The notes under the pieces are model-generated. The model searched no databases. It was not told where the DNA came from and saw only the letters and a program-made list of their open reading frames with translations. Below are positions 9,262 to 17,140 of a stretch of DNA of 64,000 nucleotides, piece by piece (the first letter of the stretch is position 1; each line of letters starts with the position of its first letter). Both the position numbers and the translations under genes were made by a program. The stretch is from Acidiphilium sp. C61 (GTDB lineage Bacteria; Pseudomonadota; Alphaproteobacteria; Acetobacterales; Acetobacteraceae). The stretch is taken from NCBI RefSeq assembly GCF_902712915.1, contig NZ_CACTIA010000005.1:2194001-2258000 (forward strand), read 5' to 3'.

Positions 9262-10132
9262 GAAATTCGTTCTGGTGCTGGTCGCGGCGCGCGACAAGGT
9301 GACGTTGACCGATACGATGGTGGCCCGCGTGCGCGGGCTGGCCGCCGGCGGCCAGCCATTGTGGCTTTCGCCCGGTGAGGCCGCCGAGATTCCCTGCATG
9401 GAGCCGCCGGATTTTGCGCTGGTGCGCGCGGCGCTCGACAATGCCCCGGTGGATGTGATGTGCGTCCGGGATCGCGGCCGGCGCAAGGCCGTGCTGGTCG
9501 CGGACATGGACAGCACGATCGTGACTTCGGAGACGCTCGACGAGCTGGCCGCCGAGGCGGGGGTGGGCGAGCGGGTCGCCGCGATCACCGCGCGCTCGAT
9601 GGCGGGGGAGCTGGATTTCGCCGATGCGCTGCGCGAGCGCGTCGCCCTGCTGGAGGGGCTCGATGTCGCAGCACTCGAGCGCACCTGGCGGCGCACCGCG
9701 ATCATGCCGGGCGCGCGCGCGCTGGTCGCGACGATGCGCGCGCATGGCGCGGTGACGGCGCTGGTCTCGGGCGGGTTCACCTGGTTCACCAGCCGGGTGG
9801 CGGCGGAGGTCGGGTTCGACACGCATCGCGCCAACGAGCTGCTCGATGATGGATCCCGGCTGATCGGCCGCGTCGCCGAGCCGGTGCTGGACCGCGACGC
9901 CAAGCGCACGGCGCTGCACGAGCTGGCGGCGACGCGCGGGGTGAAGCTGTCGGCGACGCTGGCGGTGGGCGACGGGGCGAACGATCTCGCGATGATCGCC
10001 GATGCCGGGCTGGGGGTGGCGTATCACGCCAAGCCGATCCTCGCCGAGGCGGCGGCGGTGCGCGTCGAGCATGGCGACCTGCGCGCGCTGCTCTTCGCCC
10101 AGGGCTATCCGGCCGCGTCGTTCAGGGCGTGA
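9260..10132 (+). CDS. serB: Phosphoserine phosphatase
   Basis: This is a 290-residue HAD phosphatase catalysing the last step of serine synthesis. The nucleophile motif DMDSTIVTSE, the motif II segment SGGFTWF, and motif III/IV GDGANDLAMIADAG are all present, with an N-terminal ACT-like extension as in other alphaproteobacterial SerB proteins. I take the ATG at 9260 because the N-terminus MKFVLVLVAARD aligns with family starts; the frame is open upstream inside miaA on the other strand. It converges on the CoA-binding protein gene downstream (11 bases overlapping ends). Confidence 0.94.
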   Translation: MKFVLVLVAARDKVTLTDTMVARVRGLAAGGQPLWLSPGEAAEIPCMEPPDFALVRAALDNAPVDVMCVRDRGRRKAVLVADMDSTIVTSETLDELAAEAGVGERVAAITARSMAGELDFADALRERVALLEGLDVAALERTWRRTAIMPGARALVATMRAHGAVTALVSGGFTWFTSRVAAEVGFDTHRANELLDDGSRLIGRVAEPVLDRDAKRTALHELAATRGVKLSATLAVGDGANDLAMIADAGLGVAYHAKPILAEAAAVRVEHGDLRALLFAQGYPAASFRA

Positions 10133-10547
10133 GGCTGAGCCGCGGGCGCTCGATCAGCGGGCAGCGATTCATCACCACGACGAGCCCGGCCGCGCGGGCG
10201 AGGGCGGCGGCATCCTCGTTCACCACGCCGAGCTGCATCCAGATCGTCGTCGCGCCAAGGCGGATCGCGTCGCGCACCGCCGGCAGCACCCGTTCGGAGG
10301 CGCGGAACAGCTCGACCATGTCGAGCGGGGCGGCATCGTCGAGCGAGGCGGCGACCTCTCGCCCGTGCAGCATGGTGCCGGCGAGGCCGGGATTGACCGG
10401 GGTGACGTCGTAGCCGAGGCGGAGCAGCGCGCCGAGCACCTCGTTCGAGGGGCGGGCCGGGTTGGCCGAGGCGCCGACCAGCGCGATCCGCCGCGTGTTC
10501 GTCAGGATGCGCGCGATCGTCGTATCGTCGAGCCCGTCGATGCTCAT
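10122..10547 (-). CDS. CoA-binding (Rossmann-type) protein, YccU family
   Basis: The 141 residues span a single CoA-binding domain: the glycine-rich IALVGASANPARPSNEV, then GYDVTPVNPG, and the later IWMQLGVVNEDAA and VMNRCPLIE segments. Members bind CoA or a similar nucleotide, but no reaction is established. The ATG at 10547 follows AGAGGCGACTC. The 3' end overlaps serB's end by 11 bases on the opposite strand, and the 5' end is 47 bases from the divergent GH17 gene. Confidence 0.85.
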   Translation of the reverse strand: MSIDGLDDTTIARILTNTRRIALVGASANPARPSNEVLGALLRLGYDVTPVNPGLAGTMLHGREVAASLDDAAPLDMVELFRASERVLPAVRDAIRLGATTIWMQLGVVNEDAAALARAAGLVVVMNRCPLIERPRLSLTP

Positions 10548-10594
10548 GAGTCGCCTCTGGTCTGCCGGTTGAGCCTCCTGTAAGCGCACGGATC

Positions 10595-12190
10595 ATGCGC
10601 ACCGCAAGACCCTATCTGATCTTTCTGCTCGGCCTGCTGAGCGTCGCCGCGTGGTATCTGCCGAACCGGCCGCGTGCCGGCGGCGTCGCCATGCCGGATG
10701 CGCGGTTCAACTCGGTGTCCTACGCGCCGTTCCGCAATGGCCAGTCGCCGCTGACGAAGACGTTCGCCTCGGCCGCCGAGGTGGAGCAGGATTTGCGGCT
10801 GATCGCGCGTCACGCCAGCGGCATCCGCACCTATTCCTCGATCGAGGGCGATTTCGACATCGGCGCGCTGGCGAAACAGGCGGGGCTGAAGGTCTGGGCC
10901 GGGATCTGGCTCGGGTCGAACCCGAAGGACAATGCGCGCGAGATGGCGGCCGGCATTGCCGCGGCGAACGCGCATCCGCACACGATCACCCGCGTGGTCG
11001 TCGGCAACGAGGTGCTGCTCCGGCGCGACCTGTCGGTGGGCGAGCTGATCCGCGACATCGATCATGTCCGCGCCCGGGTGAAGCAGCCGGTTGCCTATGC
11101 CGATGTCGCCAGCTTCTGGTTCGAGTTCCCGCAGGTGGCGAAGCATGTCGATGTCGTGATGATCCACCTGCTGCCGTACTGGCAGAACCATCCGGTGGGG
11201 GTGAACGCCGCGATCGCGCGGATCGGGCGGACCATCCGCAAGGCCGAGCGCGTCTTTCCGGGCAAGACGATCTCGGTGGGCGAGACCGGCTGGCCAAGCC
11301 GGGGGCGCTGGCGGGCGGATGCGGCGCCGTCGCGGGTCAACGAGGCGATCTTCCTGCGCCGTTTCGTCAGCCTCGCCGATCGCGCGCATGTCGATTACAA
11401 CCTGATCGAGGCGTTCGACCAGCACTGGAAATACCACGACGAGGGGATCGCCGGCGCCAATTGGGGGATATGGTCCGCCGGGCGGACGCCGAAATTCCCG
11501 CTCGCCGGGCCGGTGGTGGAGATACCGCACTGGCCGCTTTATGCCGGGGCGGCCATCGCGCTGTCGGTGGTGTTTGCGCTGGTCGGCGGGGTGGCGGGCG
11601 CCTCGGGCCTCGCGCTCGCCTTCGGCCTCGGCAATGCGCTGGTCTATGCCTGGGCGATCACCCATCATGTGCTGTACGACGGATCCCTGCTGATCTGTGC
11701 CGCGGTGAACCTGCCGGCGCAGCTTGCCCTCGCACTCGCCGCCCTGCGCCGGGCGCGGCATGATAAGGTGGAGTTGCGGGCTGATGGGGCGGCGACGGTG
11801 CTGCTGTTGCGCGCGAGCCTGTTCGGCAAGGCGGGCCCGGGCGACTGGGGCAGGCATTTGTTCGACCACCTCTGGTTCCTGTTCGTGGTGGCCGTGACGA
11901 TCGTGCAGGCGGGGCTGGTATTCGATCCGCGCTATCGGGATGCGCCGTTTCCGGCCTTTGCGGTGCTCATCGTGATCGCGGCCTGGCGGCTTGCGCGCGG
12001 CGATTTTCCGGCCGCGCGGAGCTGGCGGGACTGGCTGCCGAGCGCGCTGCTCGCCTCCGGCGCGGTGGCGAGTGCTGTCATCTCTGGCGTGTTGAACCTG
12101 GAGTTCATGCTCTGGAACGCGCTGATGCTGGTGGTCGCGGCACCGGGCCTGCTGGCGCTGCGGCGTGTGGGCTGGCGTATGGGCAGGTGA
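10595..12190 (+). CDS. Membrane-anchored glycoside hydrolase family 17-like protein
   Basis: The 531-residue protein has an N-terminal signal-anchor (PYLIFLLGLLSVAAWYL), a GH17-like TIM-barrel domain to about residue 310, and about six hydrophobic C-terminal segments. Candidate catalytic residues are the acid/base Glu in VVGNEVLLRR and the nucleophile Glu in SVGETGWPS, the two GH17 signatures, implying cleavage or transglycosylation of beta-1,3-glucan in the periplasm. In related alphaproteobacterial proteins this domain is linked to a GT2 synthase; none is adjacent here. The substrate is therefore inferred. A strong hairpin follows the stop. Confidence 0.8.
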   Translation: MRTARPYLIFLLGLLSVAAWYLPNRPRAGGVAMPDARFNSVSYAPFRNGQSPLTKTFASAAEVEQDLRLIARHASGIRTYSSIEGDFDIGALAKQAGLKVWAGIWLGSNPKDNAREMAAGIAAANAHPHTITRVVVGNEVLLRRDLSVGELIRDIDHVRARVKQPVAYADVASFWFEFPQVAKHVDVVMIHLLPYWQNHPVGVNAAIARIGRTIRKAERVFPGKTISVGETGWPSRGRWRADAAPSRVNEAIFLRRFVSLADRAHVDYNLIEAFDQHWKYHDEGIAGANWGIWSAGRTPKFPLAGPVVEIPHWPLYAGAAIALSVVFALVGGVAGASGLALAFGLGNALVYAWAITHHVLYDGSLLICAAVNLPAQLALALAALRRARHDKVELRADGAATVLLLRASLFGKAGPGDWGRHLFDHLWFLFVVAVTIVQAGLVFDPRYRDAPFPAFAVLIVIAAWRLARGDFPAARSWRDWLPSALLASGAVASAVISGVLNLEFMLWNALMLVVAAPGLLALRRVGWRMGR

Positions 12191-12196
12191 AAAGGA

Positions 12197-12236
12197 GCAT
12201 CGTCCGGCCGGATGGCGTCACCCAGCCGGACGATGC
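12197..12236. terminator. Bidirectional hairpin terminator between convergent genes
   Basis: A 12-bp perfect stem (GCATCGTCCGGC with GCCGGACGATGC) with a 16-base loop lies between the GH17 gene (+) and the carboxypeptidase gene (-). Its arm GCATCGTCCGGCCGG recurs in the altered palindromic element at 38304. Confidence 0.65.
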
Positions 12237-12244
12237 GCCGAAGC

Positions 12245-13648
12245 TCATCGCATCGCGAGGCTTTCGTTGCCCGGCGGGATGATGAAGCAGGATTGATGGG
12301 TGCGCTTGAGATCGTTGCAGACCATCTTTGCGCTCCGCTGATCGAGCCCGGCGATCTGGGCGCGCCAGACGCGGCGGCGGCGGACGATTGTGCTGCCGAC
12401 GCGGGCAATGCCGACGCGATGCTGGCTGCGCACGCGCAGGGCCTGACGCTTGGCGAGGCTGTAGCTATCGAACGCGCCGACCTGCGCGGTCCAGCCGGGG
12501 ATCATGTCGCGCGTCACCCGTGTGCCATGCGTTGCGTGGGCGGTTGCGGCGGCGAGGCGCAGGTGATGCGTGGCCGGCCGGGCGAGATGGGCGAGCAGGG
12601 CCCGGGCCGGAGTTGGTGTTGCGACCGGGGCGATGGCCGGATGAGGCGTGGCGACCGGCCGGGAAGCCGGCATCGCCCTGGTGTTGGCGGCCACCACCAG
12701 CGCCGGTGCGCCGCCTTCGGCCGCGAACCCGGCATCGAGCAGATGGGCCATGTTGTCATAGGCCACGATCCAGGACGGGGCGTGCATTTCCACCCCGATC
12801 AGCATGTGGCCGTTGCGCACCGCGGCGGTGACGAGGTTGAACCGGGCGAGGTTGGTGAAGCCGGTCTTCATGCCGATCGCGCCGTTGTAGCGCTTGAGCA
12901 TGCCATCGATATTGGGGATGATGCGGCCCTCGAAGCGGAAGCTCGGAACCGAGAAGAGGTAGCGGTATTGCGGATAGTCGAGCAGCAAATGGCGGGCGAG
13001 GATCGCCATGTCGTAGGCGTCGGTCACCTGGTTCGGATCGGGCAGGCCGGACGGGTTGCGGAAGACGCTGCGCTGCATGCCGATGGCGTGGGCGTGGGCC
13101 GTCATTTCGGCGGCGGCGCGGCGGATGCTGCCATTGCCGAGATACTGGCCGAGCGCGGTTGCCGCGTCATTGGCAGAGAGGGTGGTCATGCCCAGCATGG
13201 CCTGCCGAACGGTCACGGTCTGCCCGGCCACGAGATCGAGCTTCACCGGCTGGACCGAGGCCGCCGCGGCGCTGACCGGCAGCGCCGTGTTCATGTGCAG
13301 CCGGCCGTCCTTGAGCGCGGTGAAGGCGAGGTCGAGCGTCATGAGCTTGGTCAGGCTCGCGGGATAGCGGATGTTGTAGGCGTTGTTCTCGGAGATGATC
13401 TTGCCGGTGGCGGCGTCCATCACTACCCAGTCGATCCCAGGGGCGACCGGGCCGGACCCGGTGGCGGCGGCCGCGATCGGCATGGCGGCCGCGGTCCGGG
13501 TGACATGCCGGTAGGGACGGTGGTGATGCGCGTAGGCCATGGCCGCCGGTACGGCCAGCAGCGTCGCCGCGCAGGCGCCGCCAATGGTCATTCGCGCGCA
13601 GCGCTTCAGGACGATTCCCGCGCGATCGCGCAACCCGGCAAAACCCAT
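12245..13648 (-). CDS. Serine-type D-Ala-D-Ala carboxypeptidase with C-terminal SPOR domain
   Basis: The 467-residue precursor has a signal peptide (TIGGACAATLLAVPAAMAYA) and a peptidase S11 domain with all three penicillin-binding motifs: SLTK (YPASLTKLM), SAN (TLSANDA) and KTG (GMKTGFT). A low-complexity Ala/Pro linker leads to a SPOR-like C-terminus (WTAQVGAFDSYSLAKRQA) that would bind denuded septal peptidoglycan. It trims the terminal D-Ala from peptidoglycan stem peptides in the periplasm, probably at division sites. The start ATG is preceded by GGGAGTTCGAT. Upstream lies an AT-rich divergent promoter region shared with the phasin gene. Confidence 0.92.
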   Translation of the reverse strand: MGFAGLRDRAGIVLKRCARMTIGGACAATLLAVPAAMAYAHHHRPYRHVTRTAAAMPIAAAATGSGPVAPGIDWVVMDAATGKIISENNAYNIRYPASLTKLMTLDLAFTALKDGRLHMNTALPVSAAAASVQPVKLDLVAGQTVTVRQAMLGMTTLSANDAATALGQYLGNGSIRRAAAEMTAHAHAIGMQRSVFRNPSGLPDPNQVTDAYDMAILARHLLLDYPQYRYLFSVPSFRFEGRIIPNIDGMLKRYNGAIGMKTGFTNLARFNLVTAAVRNGHMLIGVEMHAPSWIVAYDNMAHLLDAGFAAEGGAPALVVAANTRAMPASRPVATPHPAIAPVATPTPARALLAHLARPATHHLRLAAATAHATHGTRVTRDMIPGWTAQVGAFDSYSLAKRQALRVRSQHRVGIARVGSTIVRRRRVWRAQIAGLDQRSAKMVCNDLKRTHQSCFIIPPGNESLAMR

Positions 13649-14011
13649 ATCGAACTCCCAAACATGAACGATACCTCATGCGTCGGATAAAATGATTTTG
13701 CCTCGCTGTCCAGTTTAAATAGTGAAATTAATAAAAAAGCCAAAGGGTTAATGGTTAATCTTGCGTTGATCGGGGCGGACGCCCGCGCCGCGCCGGATCG
13801 TTCCGACATCGAATGGTCATTGTGCGATGCACAAAAATGTTTGACTCTGCCGTTGAGAAGGCCTAGATCGGTGTTGTTGCACTGCACTATAAATGTGCGT
13901 GCGGGATATCTGGCCGTCGTGTTTCTGCCTGAAACGAGGTGACGACAGCCAAGGTTGGGTGCCGCGAGGCGCCGGCTATCGTTGCAACGGACTGACAAGG
14001 AGTGGATGACG
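13649..14011 (+). promoter_or_regulatory. Phasin promoter region with candidate operator palindrome
   Basis: This 363-base gene-free stretch contains a sigma70-type promoter for the phasin gene: TTGACT (13841-13846), a 17-base spacer and TAGATC (13864-13869). A perfect inverted repeat TTGTGC-GAT-GCACAA (13820-13834) ends six bases before the -35, and a related TTGCACTGCAC lies just downstream. PhaR-type repressors of phasin genes in other alphaproteobacteria bind TGC/GCA dyads, so this is a plausible operator. The left part (13690-13760) is AT-rich and probably carries the carboxypeptidase promoter on the minus strand. Confidence 0.55.
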
Positions 14012-14545
14012 ATGACAACAAAGACAAAGGCTGCCGATACCGTCCAGAACACCGCCGAGGCGGCTGTCGAGGCGACGAAGGCCCAGGTCGCGGCAGGGTT
14101 CGAGAAGACCCTCGCTTCGGTCAAGGAAGGCATGGAAAACGCCGCGAAGGGTTTCGAGACCCAGCAGGCGAAGATGAAGGAGCAGGTTGTGAAGGCGATG
14201 AAGACCACCGAGGAGATGATGGCGTTCGGCCAGGGCAATTTCGAAGCGCTGGTGAAGGCGAGCCAGATTTTCGCCTCGGGCATGCAGGGCATCTCGAAGC
14301 AGATCGCCAGCACCACCCAGAGCTCGGTTGAAGAAACCGTTTCGATGACGAAGGCGCTTGCCGGCGTGAAGTCGGTCAAGGAAGCGGTCGACCTGCAGAC
14401 CGGTTTCGCCCGTTCGCTGATGGAGAAGGCGGTTGCCGAGACCGGCCGCATCACCGATGCCTCGCTGAAGCTGACCGAGCAGACCATCGCGCCGCTGACC
14501 GCGCGCGTGACGCTCGCCGTCGAGAAGTTCGGCGCGTCCATCTGA
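14012..14545 (+). CDS. Phasin family protein (PHA granule-associated)
   Basis: The 177-residue, almost wholly helical, Cys-free protein has the phasin_2 pattern: an Ala/Lys/Glu-rich amphipathic N-terminus, then FGQGNFEALVKASQIFASGMQGISKQIA and LAGVKSVKEAVDLQTGFARSLMEK. It coats polyhydroxyalkanoate granules. Two ATGs lie close together; the second (14012) is nine bases from AAGGAG, the first only three, so I choose the second. It is monocistronic, with a strong upstream promoter and a terminator downstream. Confidence 0.9.
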   Translation: MTTKTKAADTVQNTAEAAVEATKAQVAAGFEKTLASVKEGMENAAKGFETQQAKMKEQVVKAMKTTEEMMAFGQGNFEALVKASQIFASGMQGISKQIASTTQSSVEETVSMTKALAGVKSVKEAVDLQTGFARSLMEKAVAETGRITDASLKLTEQTIAPLTARVTLAVEKFGASI

Positions 14546-14630
14546 TCCAGATGACATGCCCCTGGACGCCCTGACGGGTTTCGGGGGCATGACAACGAAG
14601 CGATGCTGGCAGTGCCAGTGTCTGCGAGAC

Positions 14631-14660
14631 GCCTGAAATCCGCTGGGTTTCAGGCGTTTT
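14631..14660. terminator. Intrinsic terminator between phasin and beta-propeller genes
   Basis: The stem GCCTGAAA pairs with TTTCAGGC around TCCGCTGGG and is followed by GTTTTGCG. A second hairpin, CATGCCCC/GGGGCATG at 14554-14590, precedes it. The two genes converge here, so it may serve both. Confidence 0.7.
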
Positions 14661-14676
14661 GCGTTGCGGAGCGTTG

Positions 14677-15729
14677 TCAGGGCGCGCTGGCGCGGACCAC
14701 CAGAACGTGGAAGCTGCCCGGCTTGAACGCCCGCCTTGGATAGGTTTTTCCCGGCGCCGGCGGCAGCATCCCGACTTGCTTCGCTGTCGAGAGGTAGGCC
14801 GTCCTTGTTGTGGCGTCGAAGGTCAGGGTCCGGGCGCCCGGCGCGGTGCCGAGGCGCTGGATGACGCGGTATTCGTCCCCGGATCCATCCTTGGGCGATG
14901 CGCGCACGATGCTCAGCGTGCCGTCGATGCTCGGCGCCAGCACCAGCGCATCCCGCGCATCGTAGCGCACGGCGTCGGCGAACCCCGGCAGGGGCAGCGA
15001 GGCGACCACCTTCCCGCCACGCGCATCGACCACTGCCAGCACATCGTTGCGGCAGGACACGAACAGGCGCATGTCCGCCCGGTCGATCGCAAGGCCGGTC
15101 GGCCCGGTGCAGGCGGGGGCGACGTCGATCTCGCGCAGGATGGTCATCGCCCGCGGATCGATCACCGCGATCCGGTTGGCCGATTTGAGGTTGAGATACA
15201 CGCGCCCGCGCCCGTCGGCGACGATGAATTCGGGATCGGCATGGAAGGGCAGGGAGCCGACGATCCGGCCGTTTGCCGGGTCGATCGCGAACAGCGTCTG
15301 GCTGACTTCGTTGGGCACGAGCACAAGCCGCGACGAGGGATCATAGGCAATGCCATCCGGCCCTCTGCCGACATCGATGGTGCGGATCGTGCGCAACGTC
15401 TTCAGGTCGAACATGGTCACCGTGCCGGCAATGCCGGCGGTGGCGAAGCCGTGGCCGAACCGCGGCGCCAGCGCGATGCCATGCGTCCCCCGGACATTGC
15501 CGATCGTGCCGATGCGACGTTGGGTGCGGGTGTCGATGACGTCGACCCGGTCGCCCTGGGCGGCGAAGATCCGATGCGCCGCGGGATCGGTTGCGAGGTA
15601 GTCCCATTTCACCGGGCCGGGCAGGGCGATCTGGCCGGCAACATGAAAGCGGGGTGTTGCGGCGCGTGCGAAGGGGGCGGCGCACAGGCCGGGCAGCAGG
15701 GCGAGGGCGAGGAGGCGCGGCTTGATCAT
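14677..15729 (-). CDS. Secreted YVTN/YncE-type beta-propeller protein
   Basis: The 350-residue precursor has a signal peptide (MIKPRLLALALLPGLCAAPFARA). Repeated blades carry motifs such as RIFAAQGDRVDVIDTRTQR, GTVTMFDLKTLRTIRTIDVG and RIAVIDPRAMTILREIDV, the pattern of seven-bladed YncE/PQQ-like propellers. Such proteins sit in the periplasm and often bind ligands or partners; no catalytic residue is recognisable, so no reaction is assigned. The start ATG follows GGAACGGACCTTCC on the minus strand. The next upstream feature is tRNA-Pro. Confidence 0.8.
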   Translation of the reverse strand: MIKPRLLALALLPGLCAAPFARAATPRFHVAGQIALPGPVKWDYLATDPAAHRIFAAQGDRVDVIDTRTQRRIGTIGNVRGTHGIALAPRFGHGFATAGIAGTVTMFDLKTLRTIRTIDVGRGPDGIAYDPSSRLVLVPNEVSQTLFAIDPANGRIVGSLPFHADPEFIVADGRGRVYLNLKSANRIAVIDPRAMTILREIDVAPACTGPTGLAIDRADMRLFVSCRNDVLAVVDARGGKVVASLPLPGFADAVRYDARDALVLAPSIDGTLSIVRASPKDGSGDEYRVIQRLGTAPGARTLTFDATTRTAYLSTAKQVGMLPPAPGKTYPRRAFKPGSFHVLVVRASAP

Positions 15730-15841
15730 GGAAGGTCCGTTCCAGTGTGGTGGAGCGTCGGCTTCCCCGATCGGCCGCGCGCGGGCAAGCCGTGTCGGCG
15801 GGATTTCATCGGAACGTCATGGCGACGACCGTGCGGTGACA

Positions 15842-15877
15842 GAGCGTCATCCGATCCGGATGGATCGGACCGCGCTC
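15842..15877. repeat. Solitary half of the palindromic element (single hairpin)
   Basis: The hairpin GAGCGTCATCCGATCC...GGATCGGACCGCGCTC matches the second hairpin of the 102-bp elements (closest to copy D) but lacks the first half. It lies in the 234-base gap between the beta-propeller gene and tRNA-Pro; nothing else was recognised in that gap. Confidence 0.65.
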
Positions 15878-15963
15878 CAGCGCATGCGACGTCAGCGCTG
15901 GCAACGGGCTGGTCGCCGCCCTAAAATCGAGATTGGGAGGGGGGAGGCATTTTCTGAAATGAG

Positions 15964-16040
15964 TGGTCGGAGCGGCGGGATTCGAACCCACGACCCCCAG
16001 TCCCCCAGACTGATGCGCTACCAGGCTGCGCTACGCTCCG
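15964..16040 (-). tRNA. tRNA-Pro (anticodon GGG)
   Basis: The minus strand folds into a complete cloverleaf. The acceptor stem is CGGAGCG/CGCTCCG, the anticodon stem TCAGT/ACTGG has loop CTGGGGG (anticodon GGG), the T-arm contains GGTTCGAATCC, and the CCA tail is encoded (total 77 bases). In related genomes tRNA-Pro directly follows merR of the plsX-fabH-ihfA operon. Here the two are separated by about 1.1 kb of mobile DNA. Confidence 0.95.
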
Positions 16041-16103
16041 ACAGGGGCGTCTTAGCAACTGATTCAGGGTGAGGCAATCGACCCGGGACGCTTATCTCGC
16101 CTC

Positions 16104-16205
16104 GAGCATCATCCGATCAGATGGAATCATCTGATCGGATAAAGATGCTCGGTTTGTCAGTATGATAGAGCACTACATCCGATCCAAAAGGATCGGAAAG
16201 TGCTC
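16104..16205 (+). repeat. 102-bp two-hairpin palindromic element, copy C
   Basis: This is a full-length copy with small changes in the linker (GGTTTGTCAGTATGATA). Its right end is followed by TA (16206-16207) and then directly by the left end of the IS5-family element. Copy D begins immediately after the other end of that IS. Confidence 0.9.
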
Positions 16206-16271
16206 TAGGTTCTGTACCTATTGCCATGACTACGGGGCGTCTGATTCAAGTCTGTTCGGAGGACTTGGAAC

Positions 16272-16694
16272 ATGGCGGAACTTTTCTGGCTGAACAACAC
16301 GCAATGGGCTGCGATCGAACCATTGCTGCCGAAGCTTGGCGGCAAGCCTCGGGTTGATGACCGCCGGGTGCTGAGCGGCATCCTGCATCGCTTTCGCGAG
16401 GGCTTGCGATGGCGAGCGCTTCCTGAGGCCTATGGGCCACGAACCACTGTGTTCAACCGGTTCAACCGCTGGAGCCAGCGTGGCCTCTGGCAGGAGATAT
16501 TCGCGGCGCTTGTCGCCTGCGCGGATCCGCCGCGCATCGCCATGGTGGACAGCACCTCGGTTCGGGCACATCGCGCGGCCGCGGGCGGTAAAGGGGGGCG
16601 CAAAGCCAGGCCATCGGCCGGTCGAGGGGTGGACGGACGACCAAGATCCACGCCGTCGCAGATGAGCAGGGACGCATCGCCGCACTCCTCCTGA
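16272..16694 (+). CDS. IS5-family transposase, upstream frame (ORF A)
   Basis: The 140-codon frame begins MAELFWLNNTQWAAIEPLLP, the usual IS5/IS427-group N-terminus, and continues through DRRVLSGILHRFREGLRWR and the first catalytic Asp region (MVDSTSVRAHRAAAGG). Homology then passes to the -1 frame at an AAAGGGGGG stretch (16590-16598), so the terminal residues of this frame are out of register. A programmed -1 frameshift to make the full transposase is typical of this group. Confidence 0.88.
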   Translation: MAELFWLNNTQWAAIEPLLPKLGGKPRVDDRRVLSGILHRFREGLRWRALPEAYGPRTTVFNRFNRWSQRGLWQEIFAALVACADPPRIAMVDSTSVRAHRAAAGGKGGRKARPSAGRGVDGRPRSTPSQMSRDASPHSS

Positions 16695-17026
16695 CGCCAG
16701 GACAGGCCTCCGACATCAGCGGCGCGAGGGCGCTTCTGCCCACAATACCGCCACCAGAAGAGCTGATCGCCGACAAAGCCTACGACGCTGATGATCTTAG
16801 CACCTTCCTCACCCGCCAAGGCACCAGGCCGGTGATCTCGCCCATGCCCAACCGCCGCGCCATTCCGCCCTTCGACCCCGTCGCCTACAGAAAGCGCAAT
16901 CTCATCGAACGCGCCTTCTGCAGGCTCAAGGACTGGCGCGCCATCGCCACACGATATGACAAAACCGCACGAAATTTCCTCGCTGGTATTTGCCTCGTCC
17001 TCGCCGTCACATCATGGATCAGTTGA
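16596..17026 (+). CDS. IS5-family transposase, downstream frame (ORF B, expressed by -1 frameshift)
   Basis: From the slippery G-run the -1 frame continues AIGRSRGGRTTKIHAVADEQG and reaches the second Asp (IADKAYDADDL) and the catalytic Glu in NLIERAFCRLKDWR, completing the DDE triad. It lacks its own convincing start and ribosome site; ATGs such as 16832 are internal. The frame ends ten bases before the right terminal repeat. Confidence 0.82.
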
Positions 17027-17038
17027 GTCCAGAGCCTA

Positions 17039-17140
17039 GAGCATCATCCGATCAGATGGAATCATCTGATCGGATAAAGATGTTCTAATTATCAACAAGA
17101 TAGAGCACGACATCCGATCCGGATGGATCGGTACGTGCTC
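17039..17140 (+). repeat. 102-bp two-hairpin palindromic element, copy D
   Basis: This is a full-length copy directly after the IS5-family element (shared TA at 17037-17038) and followed by TA at 17141-17142. The merR stop codon on the minus strand is TAG, made of that TA and the element's terminal base. Confidence 0.92.

Larger units (their letters stand above)
16208..17036 (+). mobile_element. IS5-family insertion sequence (IS427/IS1031-like), complete copy
   Basis: The 829-bp element has imperfect terminal inverted repeats (GGTTCTGTACC at the left, GGCTCTGGACT read inward at the right) and a TA on each side, consistent with the (C)TA(G) target preference of the IS427 group. It encodes a two-frame DDE transposase. 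It sits exactly between two 102-bp palindromic elements (copies C and D). A second, damaged copy lies at 38387-42166. Confidence 0.9.
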
